From: Glaciecola sp965660625
GTDB lineage: Bacteria; Pseudomonadota; Gammaproteobacteria; Enterobacterales; Alteromonadaceae
Assembly (NCBI GenBank): GCA_965660625.1
Contig: CBFIAR010000015.1
Coordinates: 23,778-87,777, forward strand
Reading direction: 5' to 3'
Length of the DNA stretch: 64,000 nt
In this document: one piece after another, positions 37,551 to 46,034 of the stretch
Layout of the letters: every line of letters begins with the position of its first letter
Position numbering within the stretch: position 1 is the stretch's first letter
Translations under genes and position numbers: made by a program
The notes under the pieces: generated by a model
Seen by the model: only the letters and a program-made list of their open reading frames with translations
Databases searched by the model: none
What the model was told of the DNA's origin: nothing

Positions 37551-38732
37551 ATGAATAAATTGGAAAGTAAATTCGGTGATTTCGGCGGCATGTATGTCCC
37601 AGAATTGCTCATTCCTGCCCTCGACCAATTAGAGCAGGCATTTTTAGATGCGAAAGATGACCCTAGTTTTCAAAAAGAATTTATGGGCTTATTGAAAGAT
37701 TATGCAGGTCGTCCTACTGCGATGACACTAACCCGAAACATTGTGACAAATCCACTGGTTAAGCTATATTTAAAACGTGAAGATTTGTTGCACGGCGGTG
37801 CACATAAAACTAACCAAGTGTTGGGTCAGGCTTTATTAACCAAGCGCATGGGAAAAACTGAGGTTATCGCTGAAACTGGCGCTGGCCAGCATGGCGTAGC
37901 AACTGCTTTAGCCTGCGCACTATTAGGATTGAAAGCACGTATTTACATGGGTGCAAAAGACGTTGAAAGACAATCGCCTAATGTATTTAGAATGCGCTTG
38001 ATGGGTGCCGAAGTTATTCCCGTTGATTCCGGCTCAGGCACCTTGAAAGACGCCGTTAATGAAGCAATGCGCGACTGGTCGGCTAACTACGATAAAGCAC
38101 ATTATTTGTTAGGCACCGCTGCGGGTCCTCACCCATTCCCGACCATCGTGCGTGAATATCATCGTATGATTGGTGAAGAAACCCGTGCACAAATTATGGA
38201 AAAAGAAGGTCGCTTGCCTGATGCTGTTGTTGCCTGTGTTGGTGGTGGCTCTAATGCGATAGGCATGTTCGCTGACTTCATTGATGAACCTTCTGTTCGC
38301 TTGGTCGGCGTAGAGCCTGCTGGTAAAGGTATTCACACTAAAGAACATGGTGCGACTATCGTAACTGGTACAAAAGGTATTCTGCACGGGGCTTACACCT
38401 ATATTATGCAAGACGAAGATGGTCAAATTGAAGAGTCCTATTCCGTATCCGCTGGTTTGGATTACCCTGCGGTAGGCCCACAACACGCATTTTTAGCTGA
38501 AACGGGACGAGCTGAATATCATGCAATTACTGACGTAGAAGCATTGAATGCATTTCAATTGCTGGCTAAAAAAGAAGGTATTATTCCGGCTTTGGAACCC
38601 GCTCATGCCCTTGCTCACGCGCTGAATATGGCAGATGAAGCAACGGAAGAAACTATTATCGTGCTCAACTTATCCGGACGAGGTGATAAAGACCTAGCGC
38701 ACGTTATTAGTATTTTAGGAGACGACCTATGA
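37551..38732 (+). CDS. trpB: Tryptophan synthase beta chain
   Basis: TrpB condenses indole with serine. The PLP lysine lies in GGAHKTNQVLGQALL (about residue 85). Other marks are the substrate loop AETGAGQHGVATA, the phosphate-binding CVGGGSNAIGMF and the C-terminal LNLSGRGDKD. The 393-residue length is standard. Its stop overlaps trpA by 4 bases. Confidence 0.99.
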   Translation: MNKLESKFGDFGGMYVPELLIPALDQLEQAFLDAKDDPSFQKEFMGLLKDYAGRPTAMTLTRNIVTNPLVKLYLKREDLLHGGAHKTNQVLGQALLTKRMGKTEVIAETGAGQHGVATALACALLGLKARIYMGAKDVERQSPNVFRMRLMGAEVIPVDSGSGTLKDAVNEAMRDWSANYDKAHYLLGTAAGPHPFPTIVREYHRMIGEETRAQIMEKEGRLPDAVVACVGGGSNAIGMFADFIDEPSVRLVGVEPAGKGIHTKEHGATIVTGTKGILHGAYTYIMQDEDGQIEESYSVSAGLDYPAVGPQHAFLAETGRAEYHAITDVEALNAFQLLAKKEGIIPALEPAHALAHALNMADEATEETIIVLNLSGRGDKDLAHVISILGDDL

Positions 38733-39541
38733 GTACCGCACGTTACGCCGATATGTTTGCTAACTTAAAAGCAAAAAATGAAGGCGCGTTTGTGCCTTTC
38801 GTCATGATTGGCGATCCAGACCAAGCTACATCCTTAGCTATTATCGATCAATTGGTAAAAAGCGGCGCTGATGCACTGGAACTGGGTATCCCCTATTCTG
38901 ACCCCATTGCCGACGGCCCAACGATACAAAAAGCGAGTATTCGAGCCTTAGACAGTGGCATAAGGCCAAAGAACTGTTTTGAAGTACTCACGCAAATACG
39001 CAAACAGCATCCAACTGTGCCAATCGGCTTATTGCTATACAGTAACCTAGTCCTAGCCAACGGTATCGATAACTTTTATGAGCGAGCTGCGGCAGCGGGA
39101 GTCGACTCAATTCTTATTGCAGATGTACCGCTCAGAGAAGCAGACCGCTTTATCGCCATTGCAAAGCAGCACGACATTCAGCAAATCTTGATTGCGCCGC
39201 CAAATGCGAGTAACGAAACCTTGCAAGCCATCGGTGAGAAATCTGACGGTTATACCTATCTATTAGGTAGATCTGGTGTGACTGGTGCTGAAACTGCCGT
39301 AGAAATTCCAGCGGCGGAACTCATTGCAAAATTAACCCAATATAAGGTTGCTCCTCCACTGCTAGGTTTTGGTATTAGCACGCCAGAACAGGTAGCCAAT
39401 GCCATTCAGTCAGGTGCAGCGGGCGCTATTTCAGGCTCTGCCACCGTAAATATCATTGAATCAAACTTAGCAGACAAAGATAAAATGCTGGTGGAATTAG
39501 GCAAGTTTGTAGCCAAAATGAAGGCTGCTACAATACTATAG
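38729..39541 (+). CDS. trpA: Tryptophan synthase alpha chain
   Basis: TrpA cleaves indole-3-glycerol phosphate and channels indole to TrpB. Catalytic Glu is in ALELGIPYSDPIADGPTIQ and Asp in ILIADVPLREA. The glycine-rich YTYLLGRSGVTGAE and GFGISTPEQV phosphate-site motifs are present. Length is 270 residues. It is the last trp enzyme gene, coupled to trpB. Confidence 0.98.
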   Translation: MSTARYADMFANLKAKNEGAFVPFVMIGDPDQATSLAIIDQLVKSGADALELGIPYSDPIADGPTIQKASIRALDSGIRPKNCFEVLTQIRKQHPTVPIGLLLYSNLVLANGIDNFYERAAAAGVDSILIADVPLREADRFIAIAKQHDIQQILIAPPNASNETLQAIGEKSDGYTYLLGRSGVTGAETAVEIPAAELIAKLTQYKVAPPLLGFGISTPEQVANAIQSGAAGAISGSATVNIIESNLADKDKMLVELGKFVAKMKAATIL

Positions 39542-39620
39542 TTAATGCTGGGCTTGTAAAACTTAAACCTTTGCACACAAGGTATATTGGAAAACTAAGC
39601 TCGTCAAAAAAGGAGAACTT

Positions 39621-39920
39621 ATGTGGTATGTTATTTACGCTGAAGATGTTGAGAACAGTTTAGCGATAAGAATGGAAGCCAGACCGGCGCATTTAGAGAG
39701 AATTAGTGCATTGGTGAATGAAGGACGCGTTTTAGTTGCGGGACCAACGCCCGCAATTGACAGTGAGGATCCAGGAGCAGCAGGCTTCACTGGTTCCTTG
39801 ATTATTGCGCAGTTTGAGTCCTTACAAGATGCCCAAGAATGGGCGCAAGCAGATCCATATGTAAGCGCAGGTGTGTTTAAATCAGTCACCGTCAAACCTT
39901 ATAAAAAAGTGCTGCCATAA
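39621..39920 (+). CDS. yciI: YciI family protein
   Basis: This 99-residue ferredoxin-like-fold protein opens MWYVIYAEDVENSLAIRM and has the conserved RPAHLERISALV and WAQADPYVSAGVF. The conserved His (RPAHL) and Asp (ADPY) are the proposed active-site pair of the family. The true activity is unknown. A strong AGGAG lies 5 bases upstream. It follows trpA by 79 bases with no terminator visible, so it may share trp transcripts. Confidence 0.95.
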   Translation: MWYVIYAEDVENSLAIRMEARPAHLERISALVNEGRVLVAGPTPAIDSEDPGAAGFTGSLIIAQFESLQDAQEWAQADPYVSAGVFKSVTVKPYKKVLP

Positions 39921-39949
39921 ACTAAGCAACTCGGGACAGTATAAACAAT

Positions 39950-40366
39950 ATGGCTGTATTTATTACCCACAATATTAGTATTGAGGAAAGCGAATTCAAT
40001 CTGTCCGCCACTCGCTCGCAGGGAGCTGGCGGACAGCATGTCAATAAAGTTGCGACAGCCATATACCTACGTTTCGACATCAATCAATCATCACTTCCAG
40101 ATAAAATCAAAGAAAAACTGCTGAGCAGCAATGATTCACGCATTACATCCGATGGCATTTTAGTCATTCGAGCTCAAAGTCATCGCACTCAAGAACAGAA
40201 CAAACGAGATGCAATTAAACGCCTTGCAGAGGTAATTAAAGAAAGTACCTATGTGAAGCCTCTAAGAAAACCAACGAAACCAAGCCGCTCATCTCAACGC
40301 AAACGAATGGATAGCAAAACAAAAAGTGGTCAGCAAAAACAGTTGAGAAAGAAAATTGATATTTAG
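39950..40366 (+). CDS. arfB: Alternative ribosome-rescue factor B (peptidyl-tRNA hydrolase ArfB)
   Basis: ArfB enters stalled non-stop ribosomes and releases the nascent chain. The release-factor GGQ motif is at residues 27-29 in SQGAGGQHVNKV. The C-terminal tail (about 100-138) is highly basic (KPTKPSRSSQRKRM), as needed to sit in the empty mRNA channel. The 138-residue length agrees with YaeJ/ArfB and excludes a full release factor. It lies 29 bases after yciI. Confidence 0.95.
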   Translation: MAVFITHNISIEESEFNLSATRSQGAGGQHVNKVATAIYLRFDINQSSLPDKIKEKLLSSNDSRITSDGILVIRAQSHRTQEQNKRDAIKRLAEVIKESTYVKPLRKPTKPSRSSQRKRMDSKTKSGQQKQLRKKIDI

Positions 40367-40540
40367 TTTTTCCAAAATGCGATAAATTTCCGGAATGACG
40401 CTGCAAATCCGCGACATCTCGAATTACGCATTTTACTAAATATAAAATGACGCTTCTACGCTGTTCACTGTCGTGATAATGTTAGCAAGGTGATGCTGCG
40501 ACGAAGGCTCTGTGCCGCAAAAATTAAAAGGCGATATCTA

Positions 40541-40557
40541 TTCAGCTTAAGTTCAGC
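40541..40557. promoter_or_regulatory. Direct repeat, candidate response-regulator box
   Basis: TTCAGC at 40541-40546 and 40552-40557 are separated by 5 bases (11-base period), the geometry of tandem OmpR/PhoP-family half-sites. It lies about 100 bases before the PepSY gene that leads into a PhoP-like regulator. CATAAT at 40567-40572 or TATAGA at 40577-40582 could be the -10. An autoregulatory role is inferred. Confidence 0.45.
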
Positions 40558-40659
40558 GAAAGCCTGCATAATAGCCTATAGAAATTCGGAATAACGTCAT
40601 CCAATTTTAGAAAACGATATTTATGAACATTCATTGAACAAATAAGTAGGTACCTCACA

Positions 40660-40923
40660 TTGACAACGCCGCGCGCAGTTTTTTTAGCTTTTACGCTTGT
40701 TTTAGCCAGTCAGATGATCGTGGTGCCTGTTGCAGTGGCTAAAGATAAAAAAGAGCAAGCTAAAATAAGCAAGTCACAGGCTGCACAGTTAGCTCAGCAA
40801 GCATTTTCCGGTAAAGTGCTCAAGGTAGAGATGCGTGGAAATGTCTATCGCGTGAAAATTCATCAAGCATCCGGAAGAGTTGTGTATGTCACTATAGACG
40901 CAACCACGGGTAAAGTGCGTTAA
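40660..40923 (+). CDS. PepSY-domain exported small protein
   Basis: This 87-residue protein has a Sec signal peptide (FLAFTLVLASQMIVVPVAVA, cleavage near residue 27) and one PepSY repeat (SKSQAAQLAQQAFSGKVLKV to VTIDATTGKV). The start is TTG at 40660; no in-frame ATG is available upstream. PepSY domains often inhibit peptidases or modulate sensors. It sits 64 bases before the response regulator gene, suggesting it tunes that two-component system in the periplasm. Confidence 0.85.
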   Translation: MTTPRAVFLAFTLVLASQMIVVPVAVAKDKKEQAKISKSQAAQLAQQAFSGKVLKVEMRGNVYRVKIHQASGRVVYVTIDATTGKVR

Positions 40924-40987
40924 TAAGAGGTTTACTTCATGCCTAAATATCGCTCTTTCAATCCAAGATACGTAAACGGAGTTATCC

Positions 40988-41665
40988 ATGCGAATTCTAA
41001 TAGTCGAAGATGATAGCCGATTGTTACTTCAACTTGACCAGTATATGCAGTCACAGGGATTCAGTGTCGATCTCGCCGATGATGGTGATAAAGCCCTATA
41101 TCAACTAAAAGAATATAACTACGACCTGGCGATCATTGATGTTGGATTACCCATCATTGATGGCTTTGACGTTGTGAAACAAGCTCGTGCTAGCCATATT
41201 TCCTGTCCTATTATTATTTTAACTGCCCGAGACAGATGGCAGGAGAAGGTGAAAGGCTTGGAATCTGGTGCCGACGACTACTTAACCAAGCCTTTCGTTC
41301 ATGAAGAGCTATTGGCAAGAGTAAAAGCCTTAATTCGACGCAGCGCAGGCCAAGCTAGCCCGATAATGCACAAAGGCCCGCTTTCCTTGGATACCAGCGC
41401 CAATCAACTTTACGTTAACGAAAAGCCCATCGAATTGACCGCCTACGAATACAAAGTCATTGAATACTTAATGATGAACCCGAACAAAGTCGTTTCAAAA
41501 ACAGAAATGGTAGAGCATATATATGATCAAGACTTTGACTTAGACAGCAACGTCATTGAGGTATTCGTTGGTAGACTAAGACGCAAACTTGATAAAGATA
41601 ACCTTATAAAACCCATTGAAACACTGCGTGGCAGAGGTTATCGACTCAATACTAGTTTGCGTTAA
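40988..41665 (+). CDS. OmpR/PhoP-family response regulator
   Basis: The 225-residue protein has a receiver domain with acidic pocket EDD (7-9), phospho-acceptor Asp51 (AIIDVGLP) and Lys100 (YLTKPF). A winged-helix DNA-binding domain follows, with IELTAYEYKVIEYLMMNP and VIEVFVGRLRRKLDK, ending RGRGYRL. It resembles PhoP in sequence and in its adjacent kinase. The kinase gene starts directly after its stop codon (TAAATG). Confidence 0.92.
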   Translation: MRILIVEDDSRLLLQLDQYMQSQGFSVDLADDGDKALYQLKEYNYDLAIIDVGLPIIDGFDVVKQARASHISCPIIILTARDRWQEKVKGLESGADDYLTKPFVHEELLARVKALIRRSAGQASPIMHKGPLSLDTSANQLYVNEKPIELTAYEYKVIEYLMMNPNKVVSKTEMVEHIYDQDFDLDSNVIEVFVGRLRRKLDKDNLIKPIETLRGRGYRLNTSLR

Positions 41666-43042
41666 ATGATCACTCGCATGAAAAGTTGGTCGATAATCGG
41701 TCGTATTTTCTTAACTTGCTTCCTGTTTGTCGCTATCTTTTTTCCGGCAATCATATTCTCAATGCAAAATGCATATGAGCGCAGCTTAATGATGGCCAAG
41801 CGAGAAGAACTATCAACCATAGCATTTGCCATGATTTCTGAGTTTGAATTTGAAGAAGGCCAAGTTGTCATGCCTTTGCGTCTTTTTGTAGAAGACTTAA
41901 ATTTACCTGCTTCAGATTTAGTGGCAACAATACAGTGGCGTGGTCAACAAGTTTGGCAATCACAATCTGCTATCAACAACGACATTGATTCGCGTATGTT
42001 CAACGCTCTATACGAACAAACAGACAAGCAATCACCTATTGAGACGCTTTTTTTACCCAACTTCGATGGAAAGGATCCGCATTTTGCCCTGTCAAAGAAA
42101 GCGGAATTTTTTATTGATGGCAATTTTGAAGAAGTCAGTTTTTTAGTGATCAATAATAAAAATACGTATCAGCGCGAGCTAAGCACGTTTATCAATCGCT
42201 TGTGGTGGTGGATTGCTGTTTTGGGCCTGATATTACTCGGTTTAATTGCGCTTTCACTGCGCAGCGTCTTTATGCCAATGCAAAATATCATCTCACGTAT
42301 TGGCGAAATTGAAGAAGGTAAAATCGATCAAATTAACGATGATTATCCGCCCGAACTGCAACCACTGCAAAATAGTATTAACAAATTACTTAATAGTGAA
42401 AAACAACAAAGGGAACGCTATAAAAAAAGCTTAGACGATTTAGCGCACAGTATTAAAACTCCTCTGAGTATTATTCTAGGTCAAAGCAACTTAAGCAAAG
42501 AAATTAAAGAACCCGTGCTGCATATTGACATGATTGTTAAGCGTCAGCTTAAACGAGCAACCATCAATGTGGTCGGTTATTTACCTAGTATTGACGTTGC
42601 ACCAGTGACACAGTCCTTGCTTGACGCCATGGCGAAAATTCACTCACAAAAGTCATTGACACTGCTATCGTACATGCCTAAACCCGCCCCACTCTCAATC
42701 GACCAGACCGACTACATGGAAATACTCGGCAATTTGCTAGATAACGCCTGCAAAGCAGCCACATCTTCAGTAAGAGTCAGCTATGAAAAAAACACGATGT
42801 CTACAATCGTCTGTGTGCAGGACGATGGAAACGGTATGTCGGCGTCAGCCATTTCGGAAATCACCGAACGAGGTCGACGTCTGGACACTTATTCAGACGG
42901 GCAAGGACTTGGATTAGCCTTGGTTGTTGATATGCTGGAAAGCTACGGTGGTGAATTGCGGATACACAGCGAGCTGAATAAAGGCAGTAGGTTTTGTATG
43001 GTGCTGCCGCAGCAACGTTTTTCAAAAATACTCAATAAGTAA
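41666..43042 (+). CDS. Sensor histidine kinase (PhoQ-like)
   Basis: The 458 residues comprise TM1 (about 9-32), a periplasmic sensor region of roughly 145 residues, TM2 (about 180-198) and a HAMP segment. The HisKA box carries phospho-acceptor His261 (DDLAHSIKTPLS). The HATPase domain has N-box LLDNACKAA, G1 DDGNGMSASA and G2 DGQGLGLALV. It is coupled to the response regulator. The stimulus is not evident: the sensor region is shorter and less acidic than in classical PhoQ. Confidence 0.93.
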   Translation: MITRMKSWSIIGRIFLTCFLFVAIFFPAIIFSMQNAYERSLMMAKREELSTIAFAMISEFEFEEGQVVMPLRLFVEDLNLPASDLVATIQWRGQQVWQSQSAINNDIDSRMFNALYEQTDKQSPIETLFLPNFDGKDPHFALSKKAEFFIDGNFEEVSFLVINNKNTYQRELSTFINRLWWWIAVLGLILLGLIALSLRSVFMPMQNIISRIGEIEEGKIDQINDDYPPELQPLQNSINKLLNSEKQQRERYKKSLDDLAHSIKTPLSIILGQSNLSKEIKEPVLHIDMIVKRQLKRATINVVGYLPSIDVAPVTQSLLDAMAKIHSQKSLTLLSYMPKPAPLSIDQTDYMEILGNLLDNACKAATSSVRVSYEKNTMSTIVCVQDDGNGMSASAISEITERGRRLDTYSDGQGLGLALVVDMLESYGGELRIHSELNKGSRFCMVLPQQRFSKILNK

Positions 43043-43283
43043 ACAAGCCCGCGTTCATTTATTACTGAACATTCATACATATTAAGGCGATTTATGAAAA
43101 AGTCACTTTTAAAATCAATGCGTTTAAAGCAAGTTACCATTATCGCCAAAAATACAAAGTTCCATGGTCTTTGGCTATTACTTCTCTCAAGGTAACCCTT
43201 TAATCTTTTCTTATGTTCAATGCGTGGATTGCAAAGCTACCCACCAATGTCCGCCTTCATAATGATCACCAACGAGATTCGGT

Positions 43284-44348
43284 TTACGTGCCCATATCGA
43301 GTATGGCTGTTTTGGTAGTGACGGCTTCTGGTTCGTCACTCGACAGCAGTATTGCTAGCCACTTAGTTTCTTCTCTCGATTCAAGCGCTATTTTAACAAC
43401 CATTGTTAGCGGGACTGAAAGTAACATGCCCACGCTACCCAATAGCCAGCCCCAAAAAATCAATGATAAAAATACCACTAGTGTTGACAGTCCTAGACCA
43501 CGTCCCATAAATCGCGGCTCTATTACGTTGCCCATCACCATATTTACGACGATAAAGCCTAACCCCGTCAGACCCGCCTTAGCGAAGCCAAATTCAACAA
43601 ATGCCATCAATACCGCAGGCACAGCAGCGATAATAGAACCAATGTTTGGAATAAAATTAAACATAAAGGCTAACACAGACCATAATAGGAAGTGGTCTAT
43701 CCCAAGGAAGTAAAGCCAGCCACCGATGCAGATACCGGTCGCCAAGCTGACTACCATTTTAATACCCAGATAACTGTTAACAGATTTCAAAAAACGGTCA
43801 ATGTGTGTCATTTTCATACCGGGGTCGGACAATGCAATATGAACGCGTTTAGGCATGCTTTCAGCTTCAAATAACATGAAAATAACCGTTAATAAAATTA
43901 GGACTACATTCGATAAAACGCTGCCCATGCCGCTGAGAAAGGTTGTTGCAACAGACATTGCCGCACCGGGATCAAGATAAGATAGAAATAGGTCTTTATC
44001 GATATTGATGTTGAGCACATTGAGTTTATTTACTACCCAAGCCAGCTCACCGCTTAATTGCTCACGATAAGTAGGCATATTTTGCCTAAATTCGCTTAAA
44101 GATTGCGTAATTAAGCCTGCCAGCATAAAACCAATCACCATTATTATCAGTATAACTAAGGTAACAGAAGCCCAACGTGGGATTCTGTGTCGGCTAGACC
44201 AATTAATTAGAGGGCTGCAAGCTATAGCGATAAAAGCAGATAAGAGAAATGGTACCATGATGACACTTGCCGCTTTGATGCCAGCAAGTACAATAACGAT
44301 ACATGCCATGACAATCATCGCTTTTGCGATGGGTGATTTGATATCCAT
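43284..44348 (-). CDS. AI-2E/PerM family membrane transporter
   Basis: This 354-residue integral membrane protein belongs to the AI-2E transporter (TqsA/PerM) family, with about eight transmembrane helices. Family motifs include PFLLSAFIAIACSPLINW near the N-terminus, FNFIPNIGSIIAAVPAV and the C-terminal PRFMGRGLGLSTLVVFLSLIF. Members export AI-2 or act as Na+/H+ antiporters, and sequence alone does not decide. It is convergent with the sensor kinase and divergent from folX. Confidence 0.92.
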   Translation of the reverse strand: MDIKSPIAKAMIVMACIVIVLAGIKAASVIMVPFLLSAFIAIACSPLINWSSRHRIPRWASVTLVILIIMVIGFMLAGLITQSLSEFRQNMPTYREQLSGELAWVVNKLNVLNINIDKDLFLSYLDPGAAMSVATTFLSGMGSVLSNVVLILLTVIFMLFEAESMPKRVHIALSDPGMKMTHIDRFLKSVNSYLGIKMVVSLATGICIGGWLYFLGIDHFLLWSVLAFMFNFIPNIGSIIAAVPAVLMAFVEFGFAKAGLTGLGFIVVNMVMGNVIEPRFMGRGLGLSTLVVFLSLIFWGWLLGSVGMLLSVPLTMVVKIALESREETKWLAILLSSDEPEAVTTKTAILDMGT

Positions 44349-44553
44349 ACAGCCTCTTTTGTAAAAGTAATAATGCCAATGATGCTAGATTGTCTGTAGT
44401 GACAGCATGTTTTGTTATGAAACTATACACCGGTAGTAGTAAGTCGCTTATTATTGACAATACGATTGTTATGCAGGGTAAGTATGACAATTTTTTAAAA
44501 ACAATCACATAGAAAGTTTCATTAGATTGAGAACAAAGAGAATAATTGAATAA

Positions 44554-44919
44554 ATGAACTTAAATCAAGCAACAATAAAAATTAAAAATTTGCGACTTCG
44601 AACCTATATAGGTATTAACGAAGATGAAATTAAAAACCAGCAAGACGTCATTATCAACGTTAAGATTCATTATGACGCGAAGAAGGCAACTGACTCCGAC
44701 CTAATGGACCATGCGCTAAACTACAAGACCATTACCAAAGCGATTATCAGACTGGTTGAAGATAACCGTTTCTACTTGCTTGAAAAGTTGACGCACGAGG
44801 TACTGAACATCGCTGCTGAACATCCATGGGTCACATTTGCAGAAGCTGAAGTTGATAAACCACATGCATTGCGCTTCTCTGATTCTGTGTCGTTGTCACT
44901 GTCTTGCACAAAGGAGTAA
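44554..44919 (+). CDS. folX: Dihydroneopterin triphosphate 2'-epimerase
   Basis: FolX epimerises dihydroneopterin triphosphate to the monapterin form. The 121-residue tunnelling-fold protein has IKIKNLRLRTYIGINEDEIK, HALNYKTITKAI and the catalytic region NRFYLLEKLTHEVL with the later Lys in DKPHALRFSDSVS. The match to E. coli FolX is much closer than to FolB. The following gene yfcH is 6 bases away, as in E. coli. Confidence 0.94.
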   Translation: MNLNQATIKIKNLRLRTYIGINEDEIKNQQDVIINVKIHYDAKKATDSDLMDHALNYKTITKAIIRLVEDNRFYLLEKLTHEVLNIAAEHPWVTFAEAEVDKPHALRFSDSVSLSLSCTKE

Positions 44920-44925
44920 GTTGCC

Positions 44926-45816
44926 GTGTTAAAAAGCGTATTGATTACTGGAGGCACAGGTCTTATCGGCCGAACACTGGTGAAGTCATTGCACAAGCAA
45001 TATGCAATAACAGTGGTCACTCGAGATCCAAGCAGAGCTACACGACTGCTTGGCGGTAACGTGAATTACATAACTGTAAAAGAGCTAATTTCAGTCGATA
45101 AATTTGATGCAGTGGTTAATTTAGCGGGAGAACCAATCGCTGATAAACGCTGGACGGATGCACAAAAACAGCGCATTTGTCAGAGCCGATGGAAAATAAC
45201 GCAGCAGTTGGTCGATCTCATTAACAAGTCAAGCAATCCGCCGGCTGTGTTCGTCAGTGGTTCAGCCATCGGTGTTTATGGACGTCAAGGCGACACCATA
45301 GTGACAGAAGAATTTACCGATTTTCATGATGAATTTAGCAGAGAGGTATGTCAGAAGTGGGAAGATATTGCGCTCAAAGCCAACACGAGAGTTTGCATTA
45401 TGCGCACAGGTATCGTGCTATCTGACGAGGGTGGTGCTTTAGCTAAAATGCTGATGCCTTTCCGTTTAGGACTTGGCGGACCAATTAGCAGTGGCAAGCA
45501 GTTTATGGCATGGATCCATTTAGATGATATGATCAATGGCATTCAATTCTTGCTTAATAATGAGGAGTCAAAGGGGATCCATAACATGACCTCCCCAAAC
45601 CCTAACACCAATCATTTCTTTTCGTTGGCACTCGCAAAACGTTTAGACCGTCCATGCATTTTCAGAGTACCTGCATTTGTCATAAAAACATTGATGGGTG
45701 AGTCGTCAGATTTAGTCCTATTTGGTCAAAAAGTCATACCGCAGAAGCTTATTGATGACGGATTTACATTCGCTTTTCCCACATTAAAAGCGGCGTTAGC
45801 TGATTTAGATTTATAA
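44926..45816 (+). CDS. yfcH: TIGR01777-type NAD-dependent epimerase/dehydratase (YfcH)
   Basis: This 296-residue Rossmann protein starts at a GTG preceded by AAGGAG. The nucleotide-binding motif is ITGGTGLIGRTLVKSL, and NLAGEPIADKRW is the family hallmark. SGSAIGVYG stands at the usual SDR serine/tyrosine site, and MRTGIVLSDEGGAL and AWIHLDDM follow. The substrate is unknown; pairing with folX suggests a pterin-related role but does not prove it. Confidence 0.93.
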   Translation: MLKSVLITGGTGLIGRTLVKSLHKQYAITVVTRDPSRATRLLGGNVNYITVKELISVDKFDAVVNLAGEPIADKRWTDAQKQRICQSRWKITQQLVDLINKSSNPPAVFVSGSAIGVYGRQGDTIVTEEFTDFHDEFSREVCQKWEDIALKANTRVCIMRTGIVLSDEGGALAKMLMPFRLGLGGPISSGKQFMAWIHLDDMINGIQFLLNNEESKGIHNMTSPNPNTNHFFSLALAKRLDRPCIFRVPAFVIKTLMGESSDLVLFGQKVIPQKLIDDGFTFAFPTLKAALADLDL

Positions 45817-46034
45817 CAAAAACTATTAATTAACACTAACAACATTCACTGTACGAAATAAATACAGCGGCGTAAGAAGTGTATTTGCCTACATTTGACC
45901 TTACACATTTTAATTAGAGAGCCTGTCTAGTGCGCACTCGATAGTGCAGTTTCAACGCTTCAATAAAAGAAATAATTTTGCGATATCGTTATTAAAAAAT
46001 CATATTTAATGCAGCTCACCCTTGCCTTTTCACA

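Noticed and set aside
43213..43713. 166-codon plus-strand frame opposite the AI-2E/PerM gene
   Set aside because: It is Ser/Thr/Pro-rich antisense of a clear membrane-protein gene, a typical shadow frame.
45929..45938. Palindrome AGTGCGCACT between yfcH and the GGDEF gene
   Set aside because: It is only 10 bases, with no U-run, no repetition and no nearby promoter; chance occurrence is likely.
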